Of a stretch of DNA of 64,000 nucleotides, positions 1 through 10,935 are shown piece after piece (position 1 is the first letter of the stretch; every line of letters begins with the position of its first letter). The translations under genes and the position numbers were made by a program. Origin of the DNA: Leptoclinus maculatus (Eukaryota; Chordata; Actinopteri; Perciformes; Stichaeidae); contig JAVDOI010000007.1 in the NCBI GenBank assembly GCA_032191485.1, positions 23,180,387 to 23,244,386 on the forward strand, given 5' to 3'. A model generated the notes under the pieces. It did not search any database and was not told where the DNA came from. It saw nothing but the letters and a program-made list of their open reading frames with translations.

Positions 1-1308
1 AACCTGCAATAAAGCACAGAAGAAGAAGAAAAAAAAAAAAAAAAGTTGACAACCCGGTCAAAGTCGATTAACTCAAAATGAGATTCATAAACGAATTTCT
101 TTAAGAAAACACAGTTTAAAAAGAACATCGAGTACCCCGCCAATATGCTAAGTAGCAGCAGGAATCCCACTTGGTGGGACATTAAATGATCTCCTTTGCA
201 TGATTGTATTTTAATTGTGGGTAATAAGTAATTGATTATCAATTGATATGAATTTTATGTCTATAACATAATCACCATATAGAGCTGTTATGAACGACTT
301 GCTTATTTACACATTGAGCATCATTATTTGGAGCCGTGTTTCTGATTCACTCTCTTTTAGTTCTGCTCATTAGCTGCTAAACGCTCCACTTTGTTCAGCA
401 GCTTGTCTGCGGTTTGGTATTGGGCAGGAAGTGTACAGTGGGTTCACAAAAGCTCTTTTTCTTTCTTTTCTTTGCAGAAAGAAGCGCTGGTGAGAGCAGA
501 AAGAGGAAACCAAAACAGTTGAGGTGAATGCTGGAAACGAGCTGAAAGAGGCTGAATGTCTTTGTGAAGCTGAGAGGAGCAGCAGAGTTGGGCGATAGTT
601 CTCAGTAGGTTTGGCACTTTGAGAGACACACAAGTAGTCATATGATCCACTGTTGACGTAAACATATTCATCAGTGCAGCTTTCTAAATAACATTGAAAG
701 TAAGTATTAAAACTGTAATAATATATTCATCAATCCTCTCACAACATGAACAGCAGTCTTCATCAACGCAACAGTAACAAGTACTTTCACATGAATTACA
801 AAAAGAATAACGGTCACAATGTTGAAATAGTGACAGGTTTGCACAACAATGGAGGCCAATTTTGGAGAGAGAGTTAAGAGGACTGTTCGTGCAACATATT
901 GTATTTTGTTTACAGTACAATACAGTAAGTCATTGTCAGTTAAAGAAAGTGTGTCTGATCATTTTGAACATGCGTATTGAGAATAAACAAGTTGCATTTA
1001 TATTCAAAGCATGCTACAAATGACAACGTCAAAGGCTTGTTAAGAGTTGTGTACTTAGTAAAAACAATGGGCAGCTGGCAGACTGGTCTATTTAATTGGT
1101 GCTTGTGTGTAAAGTTGTGATGTGAATACTGTGTGATTATCATTTAGAAGAGTTTATATAGTTTTGAATCAAGTGTTTGCTTTGGAAAGTACACTTTACA
1201 AAGGCTGTGAATGAATATATTGTATGTAATACACAAATCAAAAACACATATTTAACTCTTGGAGGCACACAGCTAAACACGGCTATAAATGTGTGACGCT
1301 ATCTTTAC
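1..1308. other. Non-coding: interior of cat intron 10
   Basis: Reading the minus strand in three frames for the remaining catalase exons found no acceptable match. The stretch is AT-rich, with an A-run near 28-44 and a repeat fragment at about 366-452. Confidence 0.6.
366..452. repeat. Interspersed repeat fragment (percomorph type)
   Basis: The sequence TTAGCTGCTAAACGCTCCAC and its continuation resemble a second stretch at about 17085-17170 (CAGCTAAATGCTCCACTTCC and onward). Both look like pieces of one dispersed fish element. The family name is not assigned. Confidence 0.4.
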
Positions 1309-1439
1309 CTGTGTAAAATTATCTTCATCTGCACTGTTGTAACGTGCCACATCTGGAGACACCTGGAACTTGGACTCCACAAACTGAGGCTGGGTCTGCG
1401 GGGCACTGAAGCTGTTGGGAAAGTAGTTTGGAGCTCCAC
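1309..1439 (-). CDS. cat: cat coding exon 10
   Basis: 131 nt, GGAPNYFPNSFSAPQ through NSADEDNFTQ (residues 399-442). Acceptor cctctag, donor CAG|gtaaag. This is the last catalase exon visible in the window. Confidence 0.94.
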
Positions 1440-4400
1440 CTAGAGGCCAAACAGACGAAACACGGTTGAGTCGGCGAGGACAAAAAAAAAAATCAATGAT
1501 GGAAATGATGGAGCCACATCTCCTGCTTAAAACATTTATTTCGCCGTCCTTGTTACCGTTTGCACAGAGAAACGCACACGCCGGACAACAACCTACCCTG
1601 GTTATCGAACATGCACATCGGACCGTCGCGCTGGTAGTTGGTCACGCGGGTCCTGAAGGGGCAGTTTACGGGGATCTGCAGGTAGTTGGCTCCAAGCCGG
1701 TGTCGATGCGTGTCTGGGTAGGAGAAGAGGCGACCCTAGACAAAGACACGACACACAAGACATAGCACTGTTACACTGTAGGTCTCTAATACTGTCAAAG
1801 AAAGAGTCGACACCGAGCACGCTTTGAGAAATGTATTAACGAGCATTTAGTCCAGCTTTAGGTCTGCTGGAAGGGAATAAAACTATTAAGACCTTTAACA
1901 GGACACCATAGACACGCAGACATTCTCTGGCCACTACATATACAAACAGATTTAGGTATACCAATGGCAGCTTTAATAAATCATTGGACTTTTTGTGGGG
2001 TTACCTGCAGCATCTTGTCGGGGCTCGGCTCGATGCCCGGTGGCATGTTGCTGGGGTCAAAGGCCAGCTGCTCCACCTCTGCAAAGTAGTTGACTGGGTT
2101 CCTGTTGAGCACCATCTTTCCCACAGGGATCAACGGGTATTCTTTGTGTGACCAAACCTGAATGAGAAAAACTCAAGTTAGCTGAAAAATCATCAAACAT
2201 GGAGCTAAACCGTACGACACTCAAAGCCTGTATGTGGTCACAGCTGGAACAGTTAGTTCTCCTTCTGAGTCACTTGACTCACTTTAACAGAAAGATTTCC
2301 CGAGTGGACTTTTCTTCAGTCGACCTGATGCAGGTTTTATTAAGAACTGCTAACAATGATGTCAACCTACAAACACATCTGTGATAATGTCAACAGAGTC
2401 TTTTAGGTATCCTACAACAGGTTATAATGAGACTGCATCCCCAGTTTGTTGTGCTGTGGAGGCATGCGGTACCTTTGTGACGTCGAAGGGGTTGAACTGG
2501 AACTTCTCAGCCTGCTCGAAGCTCATGACCTGGATGAAGAATGTCCAGGATGGGTAGTTTCCATTGGCAATGGAGTTGAACAGGTCTCCGATGGCATAAT
2601 CTGGGTTGGTGGATGCCATGCGGTCGGCCTCCTCTACCGACAGATTCTTTATTCCTTGATCCGTCTAAATACAAACATGACATACTGTAACACAAGCGAT
2701 GCCAAAAGTCCCAGGATGTGGATCTATGAAGTTAAATCTGAGTTAAGCCTGGGCTCAAACAGACCTTGAAGTGGAACTTGCAGTAGAAGCGCTCGCCATC
2801 AGCGTTGACCAGTTTGAAGGTGTGAGAGCCGTAGCCGTTCATGCGACGGAAGCCGTCCGGCAAACCTCGATCGCTGAACAAGAACGACACCTGCACAGGG
2901 GATCCGGGACAGAAGACACAAGGTAATGACGAGTCCTGCATAGTTTTCTGCGACAACTACTGTTGATGTAAACCATGAACGGGTTAGTGCAGGTATAAAT
3001 ACAACCAGGGGAATTATGCATCCATCAATCTTCATTTCTGAAACAGTCCTCTGTACACTCAACCAGAACCAGCTACCTGATGCAGACTCTCAGGCCTCAG
3101 GCTCCAGAAGTCCCACACCATGTCAGGGTCTTTCATGTGGGTTTGGGGATTGCGCTTCTGGGAGTGGATGAAGGACGGGAACTGCAGAGGGAAAAGTGGG
3201 CAGCTCACGTTTCACACTTGATCCATGTTAACAAAAATGTTGTGAAATGTGTATTTGATCATTTCTTGTGCCTCAGTCTGACATACAGGTTTGGTTTTAC
3301 ATGACTGATGAAACTAGTTCTACAATGGGCTCCTGTAGTTACTTGGGTGTTTGAGTGTTCAGATCCAGTCTTCAGTTATGGCTCATACACCATCCTCCAC
3401 TCACTCACCAGTATGGCATCCCTGATGAAGAAAATGGGGGTGTTGTTGCCAGTCAGGTCCCAGTTGCCCTCCTCAGAGTAAAACTTGACTGCAAAGCCTC
3501 GGGGGTCTCGCACTGTGTCTGCTGATCCGGCTTCGCCAGCTGAAATAAAATCAAAAGAAGAGAGAACATTCGATTGATAAAAGGAAAAAGATAAGTTCAG
3601 AACTCCACAGACATTGTCAGAGCCAATAGTTCTCATTTCAACAGACGACATTATTAGTCGATTACGCAACGAGTTGATCAAAAGAAAAATAATTGGCAAC
3701 TATTAATTTTTCCAACAAAAGTGCATTTCAGTAAGGACTGAATCAGACATAAACACACGACACGGTTATTCTTACCCACGGTGGAGAAGCGGACAGCGAT
3801 GGGCGTGGTCTTGCCGACATGTTCAAAGACCTTGGCCTTGCAGTAGCGAGTGATGTCATGAGTCACTTCAAAGTAGCCAAACGCTCCTGCATCACGGAGA
3901 GAATAAAAAGATGAATCATCTTAAACATGTAATATCGCAGTTGACATGCACTGGAAAGTATTGTTTTTGTATCAGTATCAAAACAAAGGCATTGTTTCCG
4001 CTTATATAAAACATCCAATAATAATCCAGCTCTACTAGTGTTACAGAACTTTGACCCTGATTCACTATGTACTGAAAGAGGAAGTGGGGGAAAAGGGCAA
4101 CAATATCTTTTTGCAAAGTAACAATGAGGAGACAACACTTCTTGTATTGCCAACACACAAGGTGACACAGAAGGGACTTATGCAACACTCACCTCCCCCT
4201 TTGGCATGCACCACCCTCTCTGGGATTCGTTCCCGGTCAAAGTGGGCCATCTCATCTGTGAAGACCACATCTTGGACAAGCAGAGGGCCCCTCGGTCCCG
4301 CAGTCTGCACGTTCAGCTTATCTCCAACGGGATGGCCGGCCCCTGTGGTCAGTGTGTCTGGCCTCTGTTGCAAACAGAATTTGTTTTAAAAAAAAAAAAA

Positions 4401-5298
4401 CACATTAACTTATGCAAGATACGTATCGTAGGCCAACTGTGAAGAAATTCCTTCATACCTAGTGCATTTGTTTGCATATGAGATGAGTGGATAAACACAA
4501 TAAATTGGAAATTTCCCAAAAATAAGGGCTTGGAAGCAAAAATCTCCACGCACCGATGCTTGCAGTATTGCACTAGTAAGTACCAATATTAAACTGTTAA
4601 ACTTCTTTATTATCACAGCTGTAAATAATTTCCCAAGATGCACTCTGCTCACAGTTAAAACATGCAGACTGAAAACTTGCACAGCTGCTAAAACAGCCTA
4701 ATTAAAATATATATATATACTGAGACAAGTACAACATCTAATCTAATATGAAGTGGTTGGAGGGGACGTGGATATACAAGGGTTACTTAAGGTGATAGCA
4801 GCTATTTGCTCTGGTTATATAACTCACAGGGGTGAAGTTCCTCCACAAACATGCCTTTAGACAATGACCTAGCATAGTTACTTAATATCTTTAGACTGAA
4901 TTGCCCTCCTTAAAAAGGACTTTTGTGAGTTTTTATTACAGTTAACGCTGCTTTACGATATTTGAATTCTTTATACGGGCTAGTTTAGCATGTACCGTTA
5001 GCAAACGAGCGTTTTCTAGAGAGCCCTTTGCTAAAACAACGATTATAAACAACCTCAACACAAACAGCTGGCAGCACCAAACTAAGGAAACTTGAACGCT
5101 AGCTCGCCCGACAAGCTAGCTTGAGGTTTTGGCTGCTAACGTTGGCTGGTTTACCTCAAACGACCTCTCACCCATTTATCCCAAGTCAGGCAGCAAGCAA
5201 CATTTGATCAAATGCAGTGTATATACACGGACCTGGAGCGCCCTGTTCTCCTTCCACGTCTTCATTTGATCCGTAGCTTTGTCCCTGTTGTCAGCCAT
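1309..5298 (-). CDS. cat: Catalase, 5' ten coding exons (C-terminus lies outside window)
   Basis: Heme catalase, which converts hydrogen peroxide to water and oxygen, mainly in peroxisomes. Ten exons join in frame with GT-AG borders: 5233-5298, 4193-4364, 3776-3886, 3409-3539, 3077-3181, 2765-2890, 2473-2664, 2005-2157, 1597-1735 and 1309-1439, giving residues 1-442. The translation aligns with vertebrate catalase with almost no gaps. The distal catalytic His is residue 75 (RVVHAKG), the conserved Asn is residue 148 (TGNNTPIFF), and the proximal heme-ligand Tyr is residue 358 (RLFSYPDTHRHR). The start is the first ATG of exon 1 (MADNRDKATDQM), the standard vertebrate N-terminus. The expected last ~85 residues, including the C-terminal peroxisomal signal region, cannot be found between 1 and 1308. 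Intron 10 therefore probably runs past the window edge, and nothing suggests the gene is broken. The upstream flank has a CCAAT and a GC box and no clear TATA. Identity is very secure. Confidence 0.97.
1597..1735 (-). CDS. cat: cat coding exon 9
   Basis: 139 nt. It begins GRLFSYPDTHRHRLG with the heme-ligand Tyr358 and ends MCMFDNQ plus one base. Acceptor tgtctag, donor CAGG|gtaggt. Confidence 0.96.
2005..2157 (-). CDS. cat: cat coding exon 8
   Basis: 153 nt, 51 codons, VWSHKEYPLIPVGKMVLNRN through PSPDKMLQ. Donor CAG|gtaacc. Confidence 0.96.
2473..2664 (-). CDS. cat: cat coding exon 7
   Basis: 192 nt, 64 codons, TDQGIKNLSVEEADR through FNPFDVTK, including YPSWTFFIQVM. Acceptor tatttag, donor AAG|gtaccg. 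Confidence 0.96.
2765..2890 (-). CDS. cat: cat coding exon 6
   Basis: 126 nt, 42 codons, VSFLFSDRGLPDGF through YCKFHFK. Acceptor gtgcag, donor AAG|gtctgt. Confidence 0.96.
3077..3181 (-). CDS. cat: cat coding exon 5
   Basis: 105 nt, 35 codons, FPSFIHSQKRNP through RPESLHQ. Acceptor ctctgcag and donor CAG|gtagct, phase 0 on both sides. Confidence 0.96.
3409..3539 (-). CDS. cat: cat coding exon 4
   Basis: 131 nt encoding AGEAGSADTVRDPRGFAVKF through the conserved Asn148 motif NNTPIFFIRD. Donor CTG|gtgagt. Confidence 0.96.
3640..3730. repeat. Fragment of 'CGATTAAT'-type dispersed fish repeat (cat intron 3)
   Basis: Contains the motifs ATTAGTCGATTA and TAATTGGCAACTATTAATTTT. These match from memory a very common teleost element that also appears at 37415-37670 and 40085-40180. 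Confidence 0.4.
3776..3886 (-). CDS. cat: cat coding exon 3
   Basis: 111 nt encoding AFGYFEVTHDITRYCKAK through RFSTV, part of the beta-barrel around the heme. Donor GTGG|gtaag. Confidence 0.96.
4193..4364 (-). CDS. cat: cat coding exon 2
   Basis: 172 nt, residues 23 to ~80. It contains the LTTGAGHPVGDKLN arm and the catalytic His75 motif RVVHAK. Acceptor caacag|AGG, donor GGAG|gtgagt, ending one base into a codon. Confidence 0.96.
5233..5298 (-). CDS. cat: cat coding exon 1
   Basis: Encodes residues 1-22 (MADNRDKATDQMKTWKENRA and LQ). The start codon is at 5296-5298 and the donor reads CAG|gt. Confidence 0.95.
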
Positions 5299-5408
5299 CT
5301 CGACAGGTCAGCGTCGGGGCACGTTTACACCACTAACTGTTGGGTCGATGCTGTAGAAATATCTTTTGACGTTTGACAAAATTCTTCCTCGACTTTGCTC
5401 AATGTGGC

Positions 5409-5442
5409 TCCGCCCCCTCTTGCACCCCTGCTTTCTGATTGG
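5409..5442 (-). promoter_or_regulatory. cat: cat proximal promoter: inverted CCAAT box and GC box
   Basis: About 110-145 bp upstream of the catalase ATG the minus strand reads AGCCAATCAG (CCAAT at 5438-5442) followed by GGGGGCGG (5410-5417). No TATA box is obvious. Mammalian catalase promoters are described as TATA-less with CCAAT and GC boxes, so the layout fits. The transcription start itself is not visible. Confidence 0.6.
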
Positions 5443-5654
5443 CTGAAAGGAGGAACCTGACCTACTTTCGGCTCTGTTTATCGAAATAAGAGGAGAAAGT
5501 ACCAAGTCTATTCACAAAATACTGAGTTTCACTATAAAGTTTCAATGTGCAAAAGTATTTAATTGGTCTGATTTCAAGTTCAGGTAATAAAGTCGTACCC
5601 ACCTTAAAGGCCTTGGTCATATTAGCTGACATTGTGCTTTAGCAATAATGGTGG

Positions 5655-5965
5655 TGTCTACTAAATACATGCAATTAAGTAACGTAGGCTGCTTAAGTAC
5701 ACTTTTAAGGTGCTTGTACTTTACTTGAGTTAGTATCAGTTATTTGTGCTACTTTATAGTTCTAAGTCACTACATCTCATGGGCAAATATTGTACTCTTT
5801 ACTCCACTACATTTATTTGATAGCTTTAATTACTAGTTCCTTTGCAGATTTAGATTATGAAATGTAAATCAGCTACTGCATTATTCTATATGATTAGTGG
5901 TTTAGCTACCCAGCAGTAGTATCGCTACATTTACTTCAGTAAAACATGTGAATACTCCTTCCACC
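5655..5965. repeat. Common teleost interspersed repeat ('TACTCCACTACATTTATT' family)
   Basis: Contains TGTACTCTTTACTCCACTAC, GCTTTAATTACTAGTTCCTT and an end reading AATACTCCTTCCACCA. From memory this is one of the most abundant dispersed repeats of percomorph genomes. A related fragment lies at 38705-38800. Confidence 0.65.
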
Positions 5966-5969
5966 ATGG

Positions 5970-7400
5970 TGCTTTACTGGTGCATATTCCCAAACATAGT
6001 TTTTTTTTTTTTTCAATTAAACTAGCACAAACCAGTTGACACATAGACAGCCTCAAGTCTTTGAGGTCCCTGGAGTTCCTATATGCCATGTCCACGCTCT
6101 ACATCTATTGTATGTCTTACTTCTGGTGTACGAGCGATAAGAAAGACAAGCACATCCAGTGCCCGGTAGATCAAAGAAATGTCGAGCAGGATTTATTTGG
6201 TGAGCTATATGCAGATCTATCTGTTTTAATCTTACTTCTGTTATACACCGTAGCTCACTTTACAGTCCTCTTATCAGAAGAGATACAGTACAAAGACCTA
6301 CATTTCCTCTATTGCCGTGGTATCCAACAAGATAAACATGTAGTCAATCGTGTACTGTTGAATTGCTTTTATTTCAAACAGCATTCACACAATACACTGT
6401 ATTCTTGAGGCACATTCACATCAAGTGCTAAATAACTTCATGCATGGTCAAATGAAGGCTACAGCTTGGTTGAATCAAATGCAAATGCTGATTGTAAATG
6501 AAAATATTGCTTCATTATTTGGCACAGTAGGAAATATTGTCTATTGTATGACCACAGGTGTGTTATTTTTGGATTGATTTTCAAAGTGAAGTGAGGAATG
6601 ACCAAAAATGTAGCCTATGTTCTGCTTGATTATAACAAAAATCACAACAGTGCACGAGGCTGATGATGCTTCTAGATTTAGCAGTATTTCACGTGATATT
6701 TCACATTCAAAGTACAACAAAATAGCACTATTGCACAATGTTGTGAGAATATCTCGGACAGATAAAAAGCCACCTTGACGTTCTGACTTTTGAAAGACCC
6801 ATGTCACATTATCTTCATTTTAATCATGAAAACGTTTAGCAAAATTACCATTCAGGCTTCCAGCTGCAAAGTGGCTCTTATTGGTTTTAACCAGGAACAC
6901 CATCAGTGCTAACGAGAAGTTTGCAGGTATTTTAATGACAAAAGCTAAAATGAGTGTGACAAGTGCCGGGTGACGAACAACTATAAATCAGAATATCAAG
7001 GTGTTTCCTCTAAGACAAAATGAACTGTAAACCCATTTAAAGGGGTTCGTATACTTTACATCACAAGTTAAATTCCCAGAGGTGTTTTGATAATAGTTAA
7101 TTGACCAGCAGTGATATTGGTGTTAAATATACTGTTGTATAAATTAACTTGGTGACTGATGTAAAGTTGTAATACTATGAAAAACACGATTCGCTCCCAG
7201 AATTAAGAGGGAAAAAAAGGCAATGAGCAGAATGTTCTAGTACACTATTTACACTGTTAAATATGCTTATGCAATGTGTATGACATTAATAAAGTTAAAA
7301 ACATAACAATGTAATATGATATTTATATGCTGATTACATCTGATTTGGCCACCCTGTAACTGCTACAAATTACAATTATTTCACCTGGATAAGAGTACCT
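5970..7400. other. Intergenic, cat promoter side to syt12 3' end; no gene seen
   Basis: AT-rich sequence without a supportable exon. The longest open frame (6061-6408, plus) matches no family I recognise and has no splice or codon-use signal. Confidence 0.55.
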
Positions 7401-7406
7401 GGATTT

Positions 7407-8292
7407 TTTATTTTTTTTGTTCAAAAGCACAATAAATACTGAACATACCAAAACCTCTATTATTTGTCAATCTCACTGTTAACAAATTACACAAGCAAAT
7501 CCAATAGAGCTAACTCAACTCGGCTCCGAAACCGCTACGAAATCAATCAAGTAGGCGCAATCAATGACTGGTTTGAAAAGACAAATGAGTGTTTTCCTGA
7601 AAGAGAGGCGATTCCACCCCTCCGTCCAGTCGGTCATTCTCTAGACAGCTATAACAGGCTACAACCAGAGTAGGCACCATGCAGAGAGGGGGTCACTCCT
7701 GCCTAGGCTGGGCTCATTTTGTTAATTGAGATTACTAAAAGTCCAAACCGAAAGATTTTGAGAGGGGGAAAAAAAGTATCCACATATTCTTGTCTCCTCT
7801 GCTGTTGTTCTTGTTGAGAACCGTGATTCAGCCCGATTCTCAAGCCAAGGGGACACGGTTAATACGTAGGGTGCACACCATCGGAAAACTCGTCAGCTTT
7901 CAGTGTGTAATTTGGGATATGCACTGCTCCATCCTAAATGTCACCCTCACCCATAATGCAACCGAGCGAGAATGAAGCCAAATGCTAAAGACAGGATTTA
8001 AGCGTATAATTGATCCACGGGTCAATAAAAACACCATGTTCAGTGTCAAACACTGGCTTTTCAGATCCCCCCCTTCCCCCATGAAGATAAGGTGTTTACT
8101 CCAATATGTTACTCACCAGATTGACACACCCCTTCCCCACATAGTACCCTCATGTGGGCCAAAAACTCTTATCTCCCTAAAACAGTTTAACAGACAAGAG
8201 CATGGCACCAAATAAGGGTAGAGGTGAAGGGAACGCGACTAAGCGAGTGTTTTACTTGAAACAGGTCGGGTTTGTACGAGAGGGAGAGAGAG
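7407..8292 (-). other. syt12: Probable syt12 3' UTR with poly(A) signal
   Basis: Downstream of the syt12 stop codon the minus strand continues without a repeat to an AATAAA hexamer at 7407-7412, giving a UTR of about 0.9 kb. The exact cleavage site cannot be read. Other AATAAA hexamers occur further on (for example 6368-6373), so a longer UTR is possible. Confidence 0.45.
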
Positions 8293-8466
8293 CTAGATCC
8301 TGCGTATAGGGTGCCACATGGACACGGGCTTCCTCAGAGTGGCCAGCATCTGGTTCCAGTGGGTGATCCCCATCCCGCTGGCCTCGGGGCCGATGATCAC
8401 ATGACCCAGGTTCTCACCCCGGCCGTCATCTGTGGCCTCTGCCACTGTCACCCTCAGGGAGAGTTC
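8293..8466 (-). CDS. syt12: syt12 last coding exon
   Basis: 174 nt, residues 373-429 and the stop at 8293-8295. ELSLRVTVAEATDDGRGENL through MWHPIRRI. Acceptor gtttgcag. Confidence 0.95.
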   Translation of the reverse strand, partial: ELSLRVTVAEATDDGRGENLGHVIIGPEASGMGITHWNQMLATLRKPVSMWHPIRRI

Positions 8467-10852
8467 CTGCAAACAACATATCATGGTTACACAACCTGCT
8501 GTGTAAGCATGACTCAGCATCTTCTTATTAACAGCATGCTCATCCAGATCTTAATGGAATCACTTTAATGGACATGTGTAATACAAATAGTAGCTTTTTA
8601 AAATGTGTATATAGTTTTTGGTATTTTAACATCACCTTTTATGCTGAATTAATTGTATTACTGTCTGGCTCATTTTGTAACTAGCCAGAGGTGTAACATC
8701 TTTGGGATTAAAAAAATGCATTGTCTGATACATGCATTTAACAAGCACATTTTATATTACAGGAAGATTTGAATGATGATATCGTAGTTATATTTATATT
8801 AGTATTTATGGATAAACATATGAAATATTTGAACAACTACCGGATGGATTGACATGCAATTTTGTACAGACATTCATCAGGTGGCGAACCCGTAAGACTT
8901 TGGTGAGCCCCTGACTTTTCTTGTCGACTCACCATGAGGTCTACATTTGTGGTTTCAAGTGAAATGCCTCAACAACTATTGAAGGTATCGCCATGACATT
9001 TAGTACACATTTAAGAACCATTTAGATAGTAATAACTTAGCTGCATGTACATACCTGCACACTTGTTTTTTTGTTGTTATACTTTAAGTACTGTCGTTTC
9101 AGTTACTATTGGCAATGCTGGTTTATTATTCTGTTTTTGTTATCACATTTTATCTTATCTTATTCCTTGACCTAAATTCCCCATGTGGATTAATAAAGTG
9201 TCATCTCATCATTTCGTCGTTCAGGACTTCGTTGCCACAGTCCAAAGTGTCACCTGCAGGACGATGGACGGCACAGAGAAGATCATGGCTTCATTGAAGA
9301 TGGGATTCGTGTCGTCCCTTTTGGTGGAAGTCTTCTTCTTGCTGATCTTCTTGCCGTCTTGCAGGAGATACACCTTGACAAATGGATCTGATGACGACAA
9401 TGAGCAAATACGATTACGACCGAGTTTACATCTACACGTGTGCAAACATAAACACCCCCCACACAGACGGTCAGTGTTGCATTTAATATACTCCTCATTA
9501 AATAGTAATCAGGCACAGTCCTGCACACACAATTAGCTCTGTGGATGATAATGACAGTGTTTCACAGGGTGACCTTTATCGGCACAATGATAGTATGGCA
9601 CTTATTGTGATGAACAAGTCATTTAAGTCCCATCTGCCTGTCTGGATATGAATAAACATATCTTCTGGGATTTGACACTGAGTCTGTTATTAGTGAGTCA
9701 GTAAGCATCGTGTTCAGTCACGGCATACGAGTGATTTTAAAAAATGTGTATGGATTCAAAAGCAGACAGATTTATAGTTCAAGAGGAACAGTCACTCATG
9801 CAGCTCCAATTCACACACATTTATGAATAAAACTCAAACAGCAGACAAACGAATGTTCCCGACCTGCAGTGTTCTTGCTGTTGGTCCACGCCAGGTTCTT
9901 GCATTTGGCCACAACAACTGTGAGGCGCTCTGCTGTCGGCAAGTAGCTGAGAGACAACAGGATCTCCCCAACTGCATCCACAGCCTGTGGAGTCATACCA
10001 GAGCATGGCAGACATTGAATAAAACACGCTTTAAAGCACTTTCCACAAGCATCATCTCTTTAACAGTAAAGCAAATATCTTCTCACACAGCTGGAGATTT
10101 AGCTGTGTGAGCAGCCTGCTACTTGGTGTTGGCAGGTGTCGAGCCAAACAGAGCTTGTTCAACTACTGTGGGTCTGACTTAATTACATGTTTAGGTGGTA
10201 CACAGCTTATACATTTTTAAATTAGATAGAGCTGTGTTTGAATTAGAGCAATTACAAAATGTAAATGTTGAAAAAATGTACAAATATGTTGTAGTTCCAT
10301 TTCAGTATTAATTTGCAATAAGTAAATATAATTAACAAATGTAACAATTTAATGACTTATAGCTTTTCAAAACTGCTAAATTTATTTATTCATTTTAATT
10401 AAACATGGTCAAAGCCTTTAATTATTCCACTATCACATTACAGGCTCCACGGCCATGGATACTGTTGCTGATATAAATAATGTAAGTAAGAGTAATTTGG
10501 TCTTGGTAAGGACTTTAATGATCATGCTCATGTGTCTGCGGTCACTGTATCTCATGGCTGGATTATTTACACCTGTGAGAGTCACAGAGAGCATCAGCAT
10601 TGTTCTGACTGTTTCATCAGATACAAATAATAATCTGTAATCTCATTACATTTAGCAAGGAATCCACTCAACTCAGCTTTGATTCTTATTTACTGAATAT
10701 GATGTAGTTTTGCTGAACGTCCAGCAGAGGTTCTCAGACAGCACTTAAATGTACTGCAGGAGATGTCATACTGGAATTGTGCCTAAACTTTGCATTAAAC
10801 CAAATTTTATTACAGCATTATTATTTCCACCAGGAGGACCATGCGATTGCTC

Positions 10853-10935
<83 letters not shown>

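Noticed and set aside
684..920. Cys-rich 78-codon minus frame, checked as a possible catalase terminal exon or small secreted peptide
   Set aside because: No match to catalase, no signal peptide and no regular cysteine spacing.
1466..1820. Open frames on both strands over catalase exon 9
   Set aside because: They are out-of-frame shadows of the exon at 1597-1735 and its introns.
7464..8215. Plus-strand small ORFs
   Set aside because: They lie in the presumed syt12 3' UTR with no splice or family support.
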